Shown: in pieces, positions 1-7,384 of the stretch
How the letters are laid out: every line of letters begins with the position of its first letter
How positions within the stretch are numbered: position 1 is the stretch's first letter
NCBI RefSeq assembly: GCF_900098745.1
Contig: NZ_FQTT01000003.1
Location: 1-52,995 of the forward strand
Source of the DNA: Actinomyces glycerinitolerans
GTDB taxonomy: Bacteria > Actinomycetota > Actinomycetes > Actinomycetales > Actinomycetaceae
Length of the DNA: 52,995 nt
Direction of reading: 5' to 3'
The notes under the pieces: model-generated
Seen by the model: the letters and a program-made list of their open reading frames with translations, nothing else
Databases searched by the model: none
Told to the model about the DNA's origin: nothing
Translations under genes and position numbers: made by a program

Positions 1-279
1 ACCAGCAGACAGGCCCTGAGCAACGGGAGCGTGACCTACAAGGGCCGGATCATCTACGTCGGTTCCTTCATGGCCGGCCAGACGATCGAGTTCCGCCAGT
101 ACCCCACCCGCCTGGACCTGTACGACCAGGCCGGAACACACTTCGCCGCGATTCCCTGGCCCCAGCCCACCCAGGCCCAGACCCACAGCCGGGCCACCAT
201 CAACGCCTCCAAACCACCCAACAGAATCATCACCAGACCACCCCGCTCACCCCGCTCCCAACCGTCCCAGAAGCTTTGA
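1..279 (+). CDS. Transposase, C-terminal fragment (IS481-like), 5' end outside window
   Basis: The frame is open from base 1 to a TGA at 277-279, so this is the C-terminal 92 residues of a longer protein. The stretch starting GSVTYKGRIIYVG and running through AGQTIEFR to LDLYDQAG resembles the small beta-barrel domain after the integrase core in IS481 and related DDE transposases; no catalytic residue is visible because the core is cut off. The last residues are encoded by the first unit of the terminal repeat, as is common when a transposase gene runs into the IS end. The same fragment occurs at the other end of the window in reverse. The family assignment is tentative; that it is a transposase rests on the repeat context. 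Confidence 0.6.
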   Translation, partial: TSRQALSNGSVTYKGRIIYVGSFMAGQTIEFRQYPTRLDLYDQAGTHFAAIPWPQPTQAQTHSRATINASKPPNRIITRPPRSPRSQPSQKL

Positions 280-343
280 GACTCAACCGTCCCAGAAGTC
301 ATGAGATCCAACCGTCCCAGAAGTGTGGAGACAGCACAGTACC
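1..343. mobile_element. IS end, left copy (inverted repeat of window right end)
   Basis: Bases 1-343 are the reverse complement of 52653-52995 without a mismatch or indel that I can find. The block holds the 3' end of a transposase gene followed by a terminal repeat zone in which CAACCGTC recurs at 259, 284 and 309, exactly 25 bp apart, each followed by CCAGAAG. Read inward from the flank, the end is TGTGCTGTCTCCACACTTCT, and a TGT start fits IS481/IS3-type ends. Both copies are followed outside by GTACC, which may be a target preference or the last bases of the element. The far end of the IS lies outside the window. Confidence 0.8.
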
Positions 344-353
344 TCTAGGTGCC

Positions 354-422
354 GAACCGTCACGAGAGGGTACGAATCGCCGGCGCTAAGTGCCGAACCG
401 TCAACCACAGGTACCAACCGCC
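354..422. repeat. 20-21-bp periodic GAACCGTC array flanking the left IS end
   Basis: Just outside the IS end the motif GAACCGTC, or a close variant, starts at 354, 374, 395 and 415, with spacings of 20, 21 and 20 bp. The variants are GAATCGCC at 374 and CAACCGCC at 415. A longer array of the same motif on the other strand lies outside the right IS end. From 423 to about 750 I see no further repeat and no convincing gene. Confidence 0.6.
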
Positions 423-751
423 AGGGCCCGCGCCGACCTACGCGCCAGATCCCACCCGGGAAAACACACCAGACAACCCAACCCACCCCCTCCCAGCACC
501 CCGACCGACCCGCACCCGGCAGCGTGGGTCTGCTCCCAGGGGCGCACTCGGCACCCCGACTTGCCTGCGGTTAGCGGCACGGGCCCGCGCCAGGCGCTGA
601 AGTCGTGTACGACGCCACTTAGACGCCTGCTGAAGACCTCCGGGCCACACAGCAGGCCCCTCTTAACCGGCGTACCCAACAGCGAACTGGCGCAGCAGAC
701 GCGCCCGTTACCTACATAGCCGAGCGGTTGCCGGTGCACGGCCCGGCGGCC

Positions 752-1051
752 ATGCACCCGGTGACCATCGCCTTGGATGTGCGCGACGGCAGTCCCGGCG
801 ACGCAGTGCGCGCCGTATTCAACTCCGTCGACGAGCTGCTGTCTCTGGTCGCCGATGCCGCGGACTGGGAGCTGCGCCACGAGAAGGTGGGATCGCCGTA
901 CGTGTCCGCGGGAAGGGAGTGTATGAGCATGCGCGTGCCCTACTGGTCGCACACCATGGCGGCCTTCCTGTGCGCGCTGGTGCTGGCAGCCGACGACGCC
1001 GGAGTGCTCACCAGCGTGCACGTGCAGATTGGAGACGGCCCGACGGCGTGA
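752..1051 (+). CDS. Hypothetical protein, 99 aa
   Basis: I do not recognise this gene. The reading frame begins MHPVTIALDVRDG and ends VHVQIGDGPTA; TTG at 728 or GTG at 734 would add up to eight residues, and none of the starts has a clear ribosome binding site. The sequence is mixed alpha/beta in character, with a central hydrophobic helix (AAFLCALVLAADDAG) too short and too mixed for a confident membrane segment. It stands alone between the IS-proximal repeat zone and the convergent isomerase gene. Codon third positions are mostly G or C, as in its neighbours, which supports coding but does not prove it. Confidence 0.4.
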   Translation: MHPVTIALDVRDGSPGDAVRAVFNSVDELLSLVADAADWELRHEKVGSPYVSAGRECMSMRVPYWSHTMAAFLCALVLAADDAGVLTSVHVQIGDGPTA

Positions 1052-1095
1052 GCAGCCCGGCGGCTCGGGTGCGTCGTGTTTTGCGTGTGGCCGGT

Positions 1096-2331
1096 TCAAC
1101 GGCTTCGGGCGGGCGATGCCCCAGTGGCCAGCAGGCCCTCGGCGAATGATGGGGTGATCGGCAGGCGGCCGATCAGCATTGCCTGGAGTGCGTGGTAGAT
1201 GTCGGGCTTGCCCGACCAGGTGATTGAGCTCGGGCGGTTATGGGCGTCGAGCTCCTCGCGCCACCGACCGGGTGCCTCAATCAGAAACTCCCGGGCGAAG
1301 GTGGCGTAGGTGTCGATGTCGTGGTCGTAGGAGGGATCCCCGGTGGTCTCACGCAGCGTCTCCGCCGCACCGATCGCCTCGCACAGCACCCAGTACATGC
1401 GTTCATGCACCACCGGACGTCCAGCGAAGTCCACCGTGTAGACGAAACCGCATTCGCCGTCTACGCCCCATCCCTCCTGCAGTGCCTGCCGGTACATGCG
1501 CCCTGGGATGGTGTCCAGCAGTGGGTCGTAGCCGATGCCCGCAGCGGTGCACGCGGCGCGTACCTGAATCATCAGCCGCGACCACTCCAGCCAGTGCCCG
1601 ACTGTGGAGCCGTAGGGACGGAAGGCGTCGGCGGGGCGGTCCCGGTTGTAGTCGAGGACGGCGTTCCAGTCGACGTCGAAGTGCTCGGGCAGGCGGAAGT
1701 CATGGGTGATGAACTCGCGCGCGATCCGGTTGGTGATGCGCGCCGCTCGCCGCAGGTGAGTGGCGTCGTGAGTGGCGGAGTAGGACGCCAACAGTGCCTC
1801 AACCGTGTGCATGTTCGCATTTGCGCCACGGTAGGGGTCGACGGCGGGGCTGTGACGGTCCCGAGCATCCACCACCATCCCGGCGTCCTCGTCCCACCAC
1901 AGTTGTTCGAAGGTGAGCAGGGCGGCATCGAGCAGTTCCTGCGCGCGTGATACGCCGGCCATGAGTGCGGAGGCGGCAGCCAGGATGACGAAGCTGTGCT
2001 CGTAGGAGACCAGGTTTCCTGGGCGCGGGGTCCCGTCGATATCAACTGCGGAGAGCCAGGCTCCGGCGACGGTGTCGTGCAGCGGGCCGTCCAGTAGGCG
2101 GGCGACGCCGTGTTCTGCCAGAGCGGCGCAGTCCGGGTCGCCCATGAGCTGCCCGAGAGCGAAGCAGTGGGTCATGCGGCCGGTGATCCATAGCTGTACG
2201 CCGTGCGTGGCGTCGATGCTGCCGACGTCGTCGAGCCAGCCGAACCCATGCTCGGTGCGGGAGCGCTTGCCGAAGGCGAGTAGGCTCCAGGCTTCGGAAT
2301 CGAAGAATTGGCGGGTCATGAGCGTGGTCAT
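1096..2331 (-). CDS. AGE-family sugar isomerase (mannose / sulfoquinovose isomerase-like)
   Basis: This 411-aa protein belongs to the N-acylglucosamine 2-epimerase superfamily, (alpha/alpha)6 barrels that epimerise or isomerise aldoses. Visible family blocks are RMTHCFALGQ near residue 53, YEHSFVILAAAS near 109, NANMHTVEALL near 172, GHWLEWSRLM near 245 and KPDIYHALQAM near 378. The histidines in the last two blocks sit where the YihS/mannose isomerase branch places its catalytic pair, so aldose-ketose isomerisation is more likely than 2-epimerisation. Length is normal. A strong AAGGAGG lies just before the ATG. It follows the deoR-type gene on the same strand with a 47-bp gap and faces away from the ABC importer operon. 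The exact substrate (mannose, sulfoquinovose or another aldose) cannot be read from sequence. Confidence 0.8.
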   Translation of the reverse strand: MTTLMTRQFFDSEAWSLLAFGKRSRTEHGFGWLDDVGSIDATHGVQLWITGRMTHCFALGQLMGDPDCAALAEHGVARLLDGPLHDTVAGAWLSAVDIDGTPRPGNLVSYEHSFVILAAASALMAGVSRAQELLDAALLTFEQLWWDEDAGMVVDARDRHSPAVDPYRGANANMHTVEALLASYSATHDATHLRRAARITNRIAREFITHDFRLPEHFDVDWNAVLDYNRDRPADAFRPYGSTVGHWLEWSRLMIQVRAACTAAGIGYDPLLDTIPGRMYRQALQEGWGVDGECGFVYTVDFAGRPVVHERMYWVLCEAIGAAETLRETTGDPSYDHDIDTYATFAREFLIEAPGRWREELDAHNRPSSITWSGKPDIYHALQAMLIGRLPITPSFAEGLLATGASPARSR

Positions 2332-2378
2332 CGAGTCCTCCTTGACTCAGGTGCCTACCTCGGTCGAGAGGCGAGGAT

Positions 2379-3185
2379 TCAGTAAGGCGTATCCGGGGTG
2401 AGTACCTGTACCGAGCGGGCGTTCAAAGCGGCGCTGAGCTCGGCGTTGGGCTGTTCGTTGGTGATCAGGTAGTCGGCAATCGCAAGGTCGCCAATCGCGG
2501 CGAACAGACGCCGACCAAGCTTGGTCGAATCGGCAAGAATGGCTACCCGACGGGCGCGGGCGGCCATTTGCGCAAGCATGGCGGCCTCGTCCAAGTTGGA
2601 AGTGGAGAAGCCGTCGGTGTCGACGGCGCCCACGCCGATGAGGGCGAGGTCGACGTGGATGTCGTTTTCGACGCCTGAGATGGCGGAGGCGAAGGCGACC
2701 GGGCCGATGGTTACGTGGCCAGACAGACGCACGTGCCCGCCGATGACGTATACGTCGCGGCACGCCTCCGGGTTGATCTCCACCGGCAGTGCGAGGTTGT
2801 TGGTCGCGATGATGAGTTCCCGCTTGTTCGACAGGTGGTGTACCAGGGACAGTGCGGTGGTTCCCCCGTTGATGAACAGGACGTTGCCGTCCTGCACGAG
2901 CTCCGCGGCGATCCGGCCGATACGATCCTTCTGGGACGCCTGCAAACGGGCGCGGTCGCTCAGGTTCGTATCGTGCCAGGGGACGGCGGAGTTGGACATC
3001 GCTCCGCCGTGCATACGGATGAGCAGGCCGTCGGCGTCAAGCTGGTCTAGATCTCTGCGGATGGTGTCGGCCGAGACGCCGAAGTGGTCCGCCAGGGCCG
3101 TCACCGTCACCTGACCCAGTCGGTTCACGTAGCCGGCGATTTCGGCCTTCCGCCCTCCAGGGAGGCGGGGTGCGGCGTCGTTCAT
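2379..3185 (-). CDS. DeoR/GlpR-family transcriptional regulator of the sugar locus
   Basis: The 268-aa protein has an N-terminal winged helix (RKAEIAGYVNRLGQVTVTAL, then SADTIRRDLDQLDADG at about residues 32-50) and a C-terminal DeoR sensor domain with FINGGTTAL and DSTKLGR, the sugar-phosphate-binding blocks of this family. Such regulators are usually repressors released by a phosphorylated sugar intermediate. It is divergent from the binding-protein gene over a 168-bp gap and precedes the isomerase gene on the same strand, so it probably controls both arms of the locus. The ATG start leaves the normal short N-terminal extension. Confidence 0.9.
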   Translation of the reverse strand: MNDAAPRLPGGRKAEIAGYVNRLGQVTVTALADHFGVSADTIRRDLDQLDADGLLIRMHGGAMSNSAVPWHDTNLSDRARLQASQKDRIGRIAAELVQDGNVLFINGGTTALSLVHHLSNKRELIIATNNLALPVEINPEACRDVYVIGGHVRLSGHVTIGPVAFASAISGVENDIHVDLALIGVGAVDTDGFSTSNLDEAAMLAQMAARARRVAILADSTKLGRRLFAAIGDLAIADYLITNEQPNAELSAALNARSVQVLTPDTPY

Positions 3186-3353
3186 GACGCCAGTCTAGGC
3201 ATTCTTCATGCGCCTTCAAGCCGAACGTTACGTGATTGTTGCCGATCGAGCGCAGACAGCCGCAAAAAGTCGCACTATGCTCGTCCGCAGACATCAGGAA
3301 GTGGATGAAACCAGCATGATGTCGCAACTCGTGTCAATGATGATGGAGTAACA
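3186..3353. promoter_or_regulatory. Divergent intergenic region, deoR-type regulator / sugar ABC operon
   Basis: This 168-bp gap must hold both divergent promoters and the regulator operator. It is locally A/T-richer than the genes and contains the dyad AACGTT near 3225 and a possible -10 box TATGCT near 3278. A GGAG ribosome site lies six bases before the plus-strand ATG. I cannot define the operator with confidence from one sequence. Confidence 0.5.
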
Positions 3354-4646
3354 ATGCTGATGCGTATGCGTAGGCGCGAATTCGGGCAGATGACGGCCGT
3401 AGTGGCCGCTCTGGCGGCGATGGGTCTGGCCGGATGTGGCGGATCGGGAAGTAGTGGAGGTCGCGATGGGGAGGTGACCTTGGAGTTCACCCAGTGGTGG
3501 GAACCCGAACTGCCGGACGGGGCCCTGCGCGCCCTCATGGACCAGTTCGAGCAGGCCAACCCCGGGATCAAGGTCGAACTGCTCTCCGGGCCCTATGCCT
3601 CGACCAAGGAGCAGCTGGTTGCCGGTGCCGCGGCGCAGACCATGCCGGATGTGGTCGGCTTGGACGGTGCATGGGTGAGTGACTTCGCGAAGCAGGGTGC
3701 CATAGCGGACCTGACGGCCCTGATGGCCGAGCAGGGCTACGACGACTCCGAGCTCGCCAGCCAGATTCAGATCGACGGCGCCACCTACATGATCCCGGTG
3801 GTCAACTTCGTCTACCCCATGTTCACCAATATGGATCTGCTTGAACAGGCCGGCGTCTCGGCAATCCCCTCCACGCGTGAGGAGTTCGAGTCCGCGGCCG
3901 CGGCGATCGCGGACACGGGTGAGGACATCTCCGGCTGGGCGCTGCCGCTCTCGCTGGAGGCGCCGAACGGCATTCAGAATGATGTGATGTCCTGGGTCTG
4001 GGCCTCCGGTGGATCGATGCTCACCGAGGACGGCAAGCCGAACCTCCAGGGCAACGCGGACGTCAAGAGCGCCTGCGAATTCATCAAGAATCTGTGGGAC
4101 GACGGAGTCATCTCGCCGGGCGCTTTCACCATGAAGGAGCAGGACAAGGTCGAGGACTTCACCAATGCGCGGGTCGGCATGATGATCGACTCCCTCGCGC
4201 ACGTGAACACCATCCGCGAGGGCAACCCGGACCTGGAATTCGGCATTGCCGCACTGCCCGCCGTGAGTGGCTACACCGGCCAGCGCGGCATGCCCTACGC
4301 CTCTTGGGGCATCGGTGTCTCCGGTACCACCGAGCATCCGGCGGAGGCGTGGAAGCTGGTGGAGTTCCTCATGTCGGCCGACACCAATGCGGTGCTCGCC
4401 GACGACGCTAAAGCCTTCCCCGGAAACAGTACGGCCACGCCCGACTATGTCGAGGATGATGAGCTGTTCAAGCAGGCCTTCGAGATCTGGAGCTCGGGCA
4501 CGCCTGCCAATGAGTTCACCGGTCTGCCGGTTTCCGAGACGCTCATGCGCAAGTTCGATGAGCAGTTCCAGAGCTACCTCAGCGGCGATATCGACGTCGA
4601 CACCATGCTCGCCAACGCCCAGCAGGCGTGGGACGAGGAGTTCTGA
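3354..4646 (+). CDS. Extracellular sugar-binding lipoprotein of a CUT1 ABC importer
   Basis: A 430-aa solute-binding protein of the carbohydrate uptake CUT1 (MalE/UgpB) class. The N-terminus has two arginine-rich residues, a hydrophobic stretch and the lipobox LAGC at about residues 23-26, followed by a Gly/Ser linker, so the mature protein is a lipid-anchored surface receptor. The body shows typical blocks such as FEQANPGIKVE near residue 66, MPDVVGLDGAW and FPGNSTATP. It is first in a five-gene plus-strand run followed by two permeases, an aldolase and a sugar kinase, which fixes its role as the receptor for the sugar handled by those enzymes. GGAG lies six bases before the ATG. Confidence 0.92.
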   Translation: MLMRMRRREFGQMTAVVAALAAMGLAGCGGSGSSGGRDGEVTLEFTQWWEPELPDGALRALMDQFEQANPGIKVELLSGPYASTKEQLVAGAAAQTMPDVVGLDGAWVSDFAKQGAIADLTALMAEQGYDDSELASQIQIDGATYMIPVVNFVYPMFTNMDLLEQAGVSAIPSTREEFESAAAAIADTGEDISGWALPLSLEAPNGIQNDVMSWVWASGGSMLTEDGKPNLQGNADVKSACEFIKNLWDDGVISPGAFTMKEQDKVEDFTNARVGMMIDSLAHVNTIREGNPDLEFGIAALPAVSGYTGQRGMPYASWGIGVSGTTEHPAEAWKLVEFLMSADTNAVLADDAKAFPGNSTATPDYVEDDELFKQAFEIWSSGTPANEFTGLPVSETLMRKFDEQFQSYLSGDIDVDTMLANAQQAWDEEF

Positions 4647-4655
4647 GGTTCACCC

Positions 4656-5594
4656 ATGAGCGTCACCGATGCCGCAAATGCGTCTCGGACGCGGCGGGTG
4701 CGGGCGCCGTCCCGTGGGCGGCGCCTGACCCAGGCACTTGTGCCCTACGCATACCTGTCACCGACCTTAATCCTGTTGATGGTGCTGATGGTGATTCCGA
4801 TCGTCATGGTGGTCGGATACTCGCTGATGGATGCTGTCATCACCGCTAGGGAGTCCCACTTCATCGGGCTGGGCAATTACGTCGAGATCCTCACCAGCAG
4901 CAAGTTCCGTACGGCGCTGGCCAACACGTTCTGGTTCGTGGCCATCAGCGTGGTGGCGCATATGCTGTTGGGTCTCGGCTTTGCCATGCTGCTCAATTCC
5001 GAGTCGGTATCCGCTGTCACCAGGACCGTCTTCCGCACCCTGTTCGTACTCCCGTGGCTACTGACCGTGGCGATCATCGCCATCCTGTGGCGACTGCTGC
5101 TCAATCCCAACGGCGTAGTCAACGCGATCCTGTCTGGTCTGGGCGTCGTTAGCGGACAGCACGAGTGGCTCGCCGATCCGGATATCGCCCTGGCCGCAGT
5201 CACCTTCATCAACATTTGGTCCGGGTACCCGTTCTTCATGATCTCGATCCTTGCCGGTCTTCAGGGCATCCCGAAGGATCTGTACGAGGCGGCGGAGGTC
5301 GACGGCGCCGGCCCGATCCGGAGGTTCTGGTCGATCACCCTCCCACAGCTGCGGCCGATCATTATCTCCATGGCGCTGCTCGACGTCATCTGGACCTCCC
5401 AGCAGTTCGCCCTCATCTGGATGACCACCGGCGGAGGGCCGCTTGACCGGACGGAGGTGCTGTCCACTTTCACCTATAAGTTGGCATTCTCCGAGTACGA
5501 CTTCTCGGGGGCGTCCGCCAGTGCGGTGATCGTGCTGATCCTGTCCATGATCCTCGCCTTCTTCTACGTGCGTAGCCAACAGGTGAGGGAGTAG
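4656..5594 (+). CDS. CUT1 ABC importer permease (MalF/UgpA type)
   Basis: A 312-aa inner-membrane permease with six predicted hydrophobic segments, beginning at AYLSPTLILLMVLMVIPIVM. The cytoplasmic EAA loop that docks the ATPase is clear: EAAEVDGAGPIRRFWSITLP at about residues 210-229. The N-terminus is short and basic (RTRRVRAPSRGRR). It starts nine bases after the stop of the binding protein gene and is followed after four bases by the second permease, so the three are one transcript. No ATPase gene accompanies the pair. Confidence 0.92.
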   Translation: MSVTDAANASRTRRVRAPSRGRRLTQALVPYAYLSPTLILLMVLMVIPIVMVVGYSLMDAVITARESHFIGLGNYVEILTSSKFRTALANTFWFVAISVVAHMLLGLGFAMLLNSESVSAVTRTVFRTLFVLPWLLTVAIIAILWRLLLNPNGVVNAILSGLGVVSGQHEWLADPDIALAAVTFINIWSGYPFFMISILAGLQGIPKDLYEAAEVDGAGPIRRFWSITLPQLRPIIISMALLDVIWTSQQFALIWMTTGGGPLDRTEVLSTFTYKLAFSEYDFSGASASAVIVLILSMILAFFYVRSQQVRE

Positions 5595-5598
5595 TGAC

Positions 5599-6450
5599 AT
5601 GGGTGCTATGACTACTAAACGGCGTCGACGGCTGTTGGCCAAGGCGGGTGTATGGGTGGGGCTGCTCCTGGGCGCCGGCTTCGCGGCCCTGCCGATCTTC
5701 TGGATGCTGGTGTCCTCCTTCAAACCGAATGCGAAGATCTTCGCCACGCCTCCGCGGATCATTGAAGAGGGCTCCTCCTGGGCGGCCTACATCTCCATTT
5801 TCCATGATTCGGAGAAGATCCGCTTCTTCATCAACAGCTATTTCGTGGCGCTGTCGGTGACGGCGCTGACACTCATCGTCGCGATCCTCGCCGCCTACGC
5901 CTTCAGCCGTTTCGAGTTCCCCGGGAAGAGGATCTTGAACGTACTGGTCATATCGGTGCAGGCGGTGCCGCCGATCACCCTGCTGATCCCGTTTTTCGGG
6001 CTCATGGTGACGCTGCGGCTGTACAACACCTACCAGGGCCTGATCCTGACCTACATGGTGTTCACGCTGCCCTACGCCATCATCATGCTCACCGGCTACT
6101 TCAACACCCTCCCGCGCGAGCTCGATGAGGCCGCGAAGGTGGATGGAACCAGTTCTCTCGGTGCACTGTGGCGGGTGCTGGTCCCAATTTCCGTCCCGGG
6201 AATCGTCTCGGTTGGTATCTACACTTTCATGATCGCCTGGAATGAGTATCTGTTCGCGTTGACGCTCACGCGCACGAATGACATGCGCACCGTGCCCATC
6301 GGTATTCAGCTCCTCATGGGGCAGCACTCATACGAGTGGAACGAGATGATGGCGATGTCCGTGCTCGGATCGATTCCCGTGGTGCTCCTCTTCATCTTCT
6401 TCCAGCGTTACTTCATCGGAGGGATGACCGCTGGATCCGTCAAGAACTGA
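5599..6450 (+). CDS. CUT1 ABC importer permease (MalG/UgpE type)
   Basis: A 283-aa permease partner of the preceding gene. It has the MalG-type arrangement: an early segment ending FWMLVSSFKPN, then a periplasmic loop and five more hydrophobic segments, with the EAA loop DEAAKVDGTSSLGALWRVLV at about residues 175-194. The C-terminus FFQRYFIGGMTAGSVKN is typical of this subfamily, including the GG-T-G-VK ending. It sits directly between the first permease and the aldolase gene. Confidence 0.92.
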   Translation: MGAMTTKRRRRLLAKAGVWVGLLLGAGFAALPIFWMLVSSFKPNAKIFATPPRIIEEGSSWAAYISIFHDSEKIRFFINSYFVALSVTALTLIVAILAAYAFSRFEFPGKRILNVLVISVQAVPPITLLIPFFGLMVTLRLYNTYQGLILTYMVFTLPYAIIMLTGYFNTLPRELDEAAKVDGTSSLGALWRVLVPISVPGIVSVGIYTFMIAWNEYLFALTLTRTNDMRTVPIGIQLLMGQHSYEWNEMMAMSVLGSIPVVLLFIFFQRYFIGGMTAGSVKN

Positions 6451-6476
6451 ACTTGACGACAACACAGAAAGGTACA

Positions 6477-7343
6477 ATGCAAATGTTAGTCACAGGCAGC
6501 GACATCCTGGACGTCGCCAATAAACACGGTTTCGCGGTCCCGGCGTTCAACATCTCCTCGTACTCGATGCTGCGCGCGGTGGTGGACGTCTGTGAGGACA
6601 AGCGCTCCCCACACATCATCGCCATTCACCCGGACGAGCTGAGCCACATCCGGCCCGCGATGCTGGCCTCCATCATCCGGATCGCCCATGAGTCCCCGGT
6701 GCCGACGGCGATCCACCTTGACCATGGCGCGTCTTATGAGCAGGTGCTGCTGGCCATCCAGGCGGGCTTCACCTCGGTGATGATCGACAAGTCCTTCGCA
6801 CCCTTCGAGGAGAACGTGGCCGAGACCGTGCGCGTGGTTAACGCCGCCCACGCCGTCGGGCTATCCGTGGAGGCCGAGTTGGGCACCATCGGCGTGTCCG
6901 ACAAGTACGGGGAGACCGGCACGGAGGAGATCCTGTACACCGACCCCGATGACGCGGCGCGCTTCATCGACGCCACCGGTGCGGATTCTCTCGCCATCGC
7001 GATCGGCACCAGGCACGGCCTGTACCCCGCCGCGGCCAAGCCCGCGCTGCGCCTGGACTTGCTGGGTGAGATCAAGTCGCGTCTGGGCATTCCCCTAGTG
7101 CTGCATGGCGGGTCGAACAACTCCGACACCGAGATTGCCGGGGCCGTGCACGGCGGCATCAACAAGATCAACATCTCTTCCGACATCAAGGCCGCCTACT
7201 TCAACAAGATGCGCGAGGTGCTCCAGGACGTGCACCTGCGCGAGCCCAACGTGATCGAGCCTCCGTGCGAGGCGGCACTGCGGGAGTGTGCGGCGCAGAA
7301 GATCGATCTGTTCGAATCCGCGGGCAAGGCAGAGCTGCTGTGA
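6477..7343 (+). CDS. Class II ketose-bisphosphate aldolase (Fba/KbaY/GatY family)
   Basis: A 288-aa zinc-dependent aldolase that cleaves a ketose phosphate to dihydroxyacetone phosphate and an aldehyde. Family residues seen are AFNISSYSMLRA near 23-34, IHLDHG at 79-84 (catalytic Asp82 and metal His83), VEAELG at 131-136, GTRHGLYP with a metal His, LHGGSN with the third metal His, and INKINISSDIK for phosphate binding. The start at 6477 has GAAAGG five bases upstream; a second ATG two codons later is possible. The gene sits between the importer and a sugar kinase, so its substrate is probably the phosphorylated ketose from that kinase and not only glycolytic fructose 1,6-bisphosphate. Confidence 0.9.
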   Translation: MQMLVTGSDILDVANKHGFAVPAFNISSYSMLRAVVDVCEDKRSPHIIAIHPDELSHIRPAMLASIIRIAHESPVPTAIHLDHGASYEQVLLAIQAGFTSVMIDKSFAPFEENVAETVRVVNAAHAVGLSVEAELGTIGVSDKYGETGTEEILYTDPDDAARFIDATGADSLAIAIGTRHGLYPAAAKPALRLDLLGEIKSRLGIPLVLHGGSNNSDTEIAGAVHGGINKINISSDIKAAYFNKMREVLQDVHLREPNVIEPPCEAALRECAAQKIDLFESAGKAELL

Positions 7344-7384
7344 GCCTGCGGCGTCGATGCGGGCGCGGCTGAAGGGAGAGTGAG

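Noticed and set aside
354..422. CRISPR-like spacing of short repeats near the window ends
   Set aside because: The repeated motif is only 8-11 bp with a 20-21-bp period and variable units, without 28-37-bp repeats, spacers or cas genes.
401..1099. Long minus-strand frame over the IS-flanking region and the hypothetical gene
   Set aside because: It has low-complexity Arg/His/Gly composition typical of antisense frames in high-GC DNA, no ribosome site and no recognisable family.
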